A stretch of DNA of 36,029 nt from Spartobacteria bacterium (GTDB lineage: Bacteria; Verrucomicrobiota; Verrucomicrobiia; Chthoniobacterales; UBA10450), in assembly GCA_003169695.1 (NCBI GenBank), contig PNAS01000065.1, positions 1 to 36,029 on the forward strand, written 5' to 3'. The notes beneath the pieces were generated by a model that saw only the letters and a program-made list of their open reading frames with translations, was not told the DNA's origin and searched no databases. The position numbers were made by a program, and so were the translations under genes. Below, one piece after another: positions 35,731 to 36,029 of this stretch (position 1 is the first letter of the stretch; every line of letters begins with the position of its first letter).

Positions 35731-35978
35731 CGCAGGGCGTGCCGCCTCCTTTCCCGCCGCTAGTGAGCAGCGTCGTCGGAGCCATTCGAACGCTCCGAAT
35801 GCGGACCAAAGCCCGAGCGTCGGCTTACCTAAGCCATCACGATTCTGACTATATCGCTTTGATTTTACATCACTTACAACTTGGTGCCATCAATTGTATC
35901 CCTGCTGGGTGTCGGTAATCTTTACGGTTTTCCAATCTGATTTGACGCTCGTAAAAAATGTTTCAATCGTAAATATCT
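35731..35978. other. Non-coding region after prsT
   Basis: No gene is seen. A short hairpin CGGAGC-N9-GCTCCG lies about 50 bases after the prsT stop but has no T-run. The DNA becomes AT-rich from about 35830, as expected of a regulatory region. Confidence 0.4.
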
Positions 35979-36012
35979 AGAATTCAATGGCTTACATATC
36001 TGATTGAATTCT
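35979..36012. repeat. 10-bp perfect inverted repeat next to the sigma-54-type promoter
   Basis: AGAATTCAAT (35979-35988) and ATTGAATTCT (36003-36012) are perfect inverted repeats separated by 14 bases. The right arm abuts the candidate -24 element. It could be a regulator-binding site. Confidence 0.5.
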
Positions 36013-36028
36013 TGGCACCATCTCTGCT
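36012..36028 (+). promoter_or_regulatory. Candidate sigma-54 -24/-12 promoter
   Basis: TTGGCACCATCTCTGCT matches the -24 consensus (TTGGCAC) exactly and the -12 consensus TTGC at three of four positions, with the diagnostic GG-N10-GC spacing (36014-36015 and 36026-36027). It lies in an AT-rich non-coding stretch downstream of prsT and would drive a gene beyond the window. PrsR, a sigma-54 activator, is encoded 3.5 kb upstream. Confidence 0.6.
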
Positions 36029-36029
36029 A

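Noticed and set aside
35879..35897. Second sigma-54-like site TTGGTGCCATCAATTGTA
   Set aside because: It resembles the site at 36012, but GG is not followed by GC at the required 10-base distance.
1..36029. CRISPR array, insertion sequence or prophage genes
   Set aside because: No regularly spaced repeats, transposase or phage structural genes were seen. The only direct duplication of note is the GT4 segment.

Overview
The window looks like chromosomal DNA of a Verrucomicrobiota bacterium, probably a soil Chthoniobacterales-type lineage. This is inferred from the exosortase/PrsK/PrsR/PrsT genes combined with a decayed gene for the 'GFIITG...GPSLT...DP.LTLFD..G' repeat domain that is typical of that phylum. 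Apart from that decayed minus-strand gene, everything is on the + strand with short gaps or ATGA-type overlaps. The region reads as one large exopolysaccharide/exosortase locus.

Layout. (1) 6-97: a serine-type tRNA with an abnormal anticodon arm. (2) 164-5138: start of the glycan locus, with an asparagine-synthase-like amidotransferase lacking its Cys, the PAP phosphatase cysQ, a GT9 and a GT4 glycosyltransferase. (3) 5268-15821: a self-contained cassette of an MBOAT acyltransferase fused to an SGNH domain, a CPA2 cation/proton antiporter, two tandem flavin-dependent halogenases, a free carrier protein, a stand-alone adenylating ligase with a prolyl-type pocket, and a PltE-like acyl-CoA dehydrogenase. 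(4) 15930-16045: a decayed copy of the 3' end of the upstream GT4 gene, so homologous sequence lies on both sides of the cassette. (5) 16053-27598: phosphoheptose isomerase, GT4, flippase, two tandem sulfotransferases, a deacetylase-like protein, a YdcF-like protein, UDP-HexNAc dehydrogenase, exosortase and an outer-membrane export lipoprotein. (6) 27633-28763, minus strand: a pseudogene of a secreted FnIII-plus-repeat protein. (7) 29042-35730: prsK, prsR and prsT. The window ends on an inverted repeat and a sigma-54-type -24/-12 promoter that probably drives the next gene.

How it may work together. Ligase, carrier protein, dehydrogenase and halogenase together form the known route from L-proline to a halogenated pyrrole-2-carboxyl thioester (pyoluteorin, clorobiocin and prodigiosin-type pathways). 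No PKS, NRPS or thioesterase is present to take the acyl group. Instead there is an MBOAT-SGNH fusion, and ligase + carrier protein + MBOAT + SGNH is the same set of parts as DltA/DltC/DltB/DltD, which moves D-alanine from a carrier protein across the membrane onto a surface polymer. The main hypothesis is therefore a Dlt-like machine that decorates an exported, possibly heptose-containing and sulfated glycan with halopyrrole acyl groups, inside an exosortase locus. The enzyme families are well supported. The end product and the acceptor are inference.
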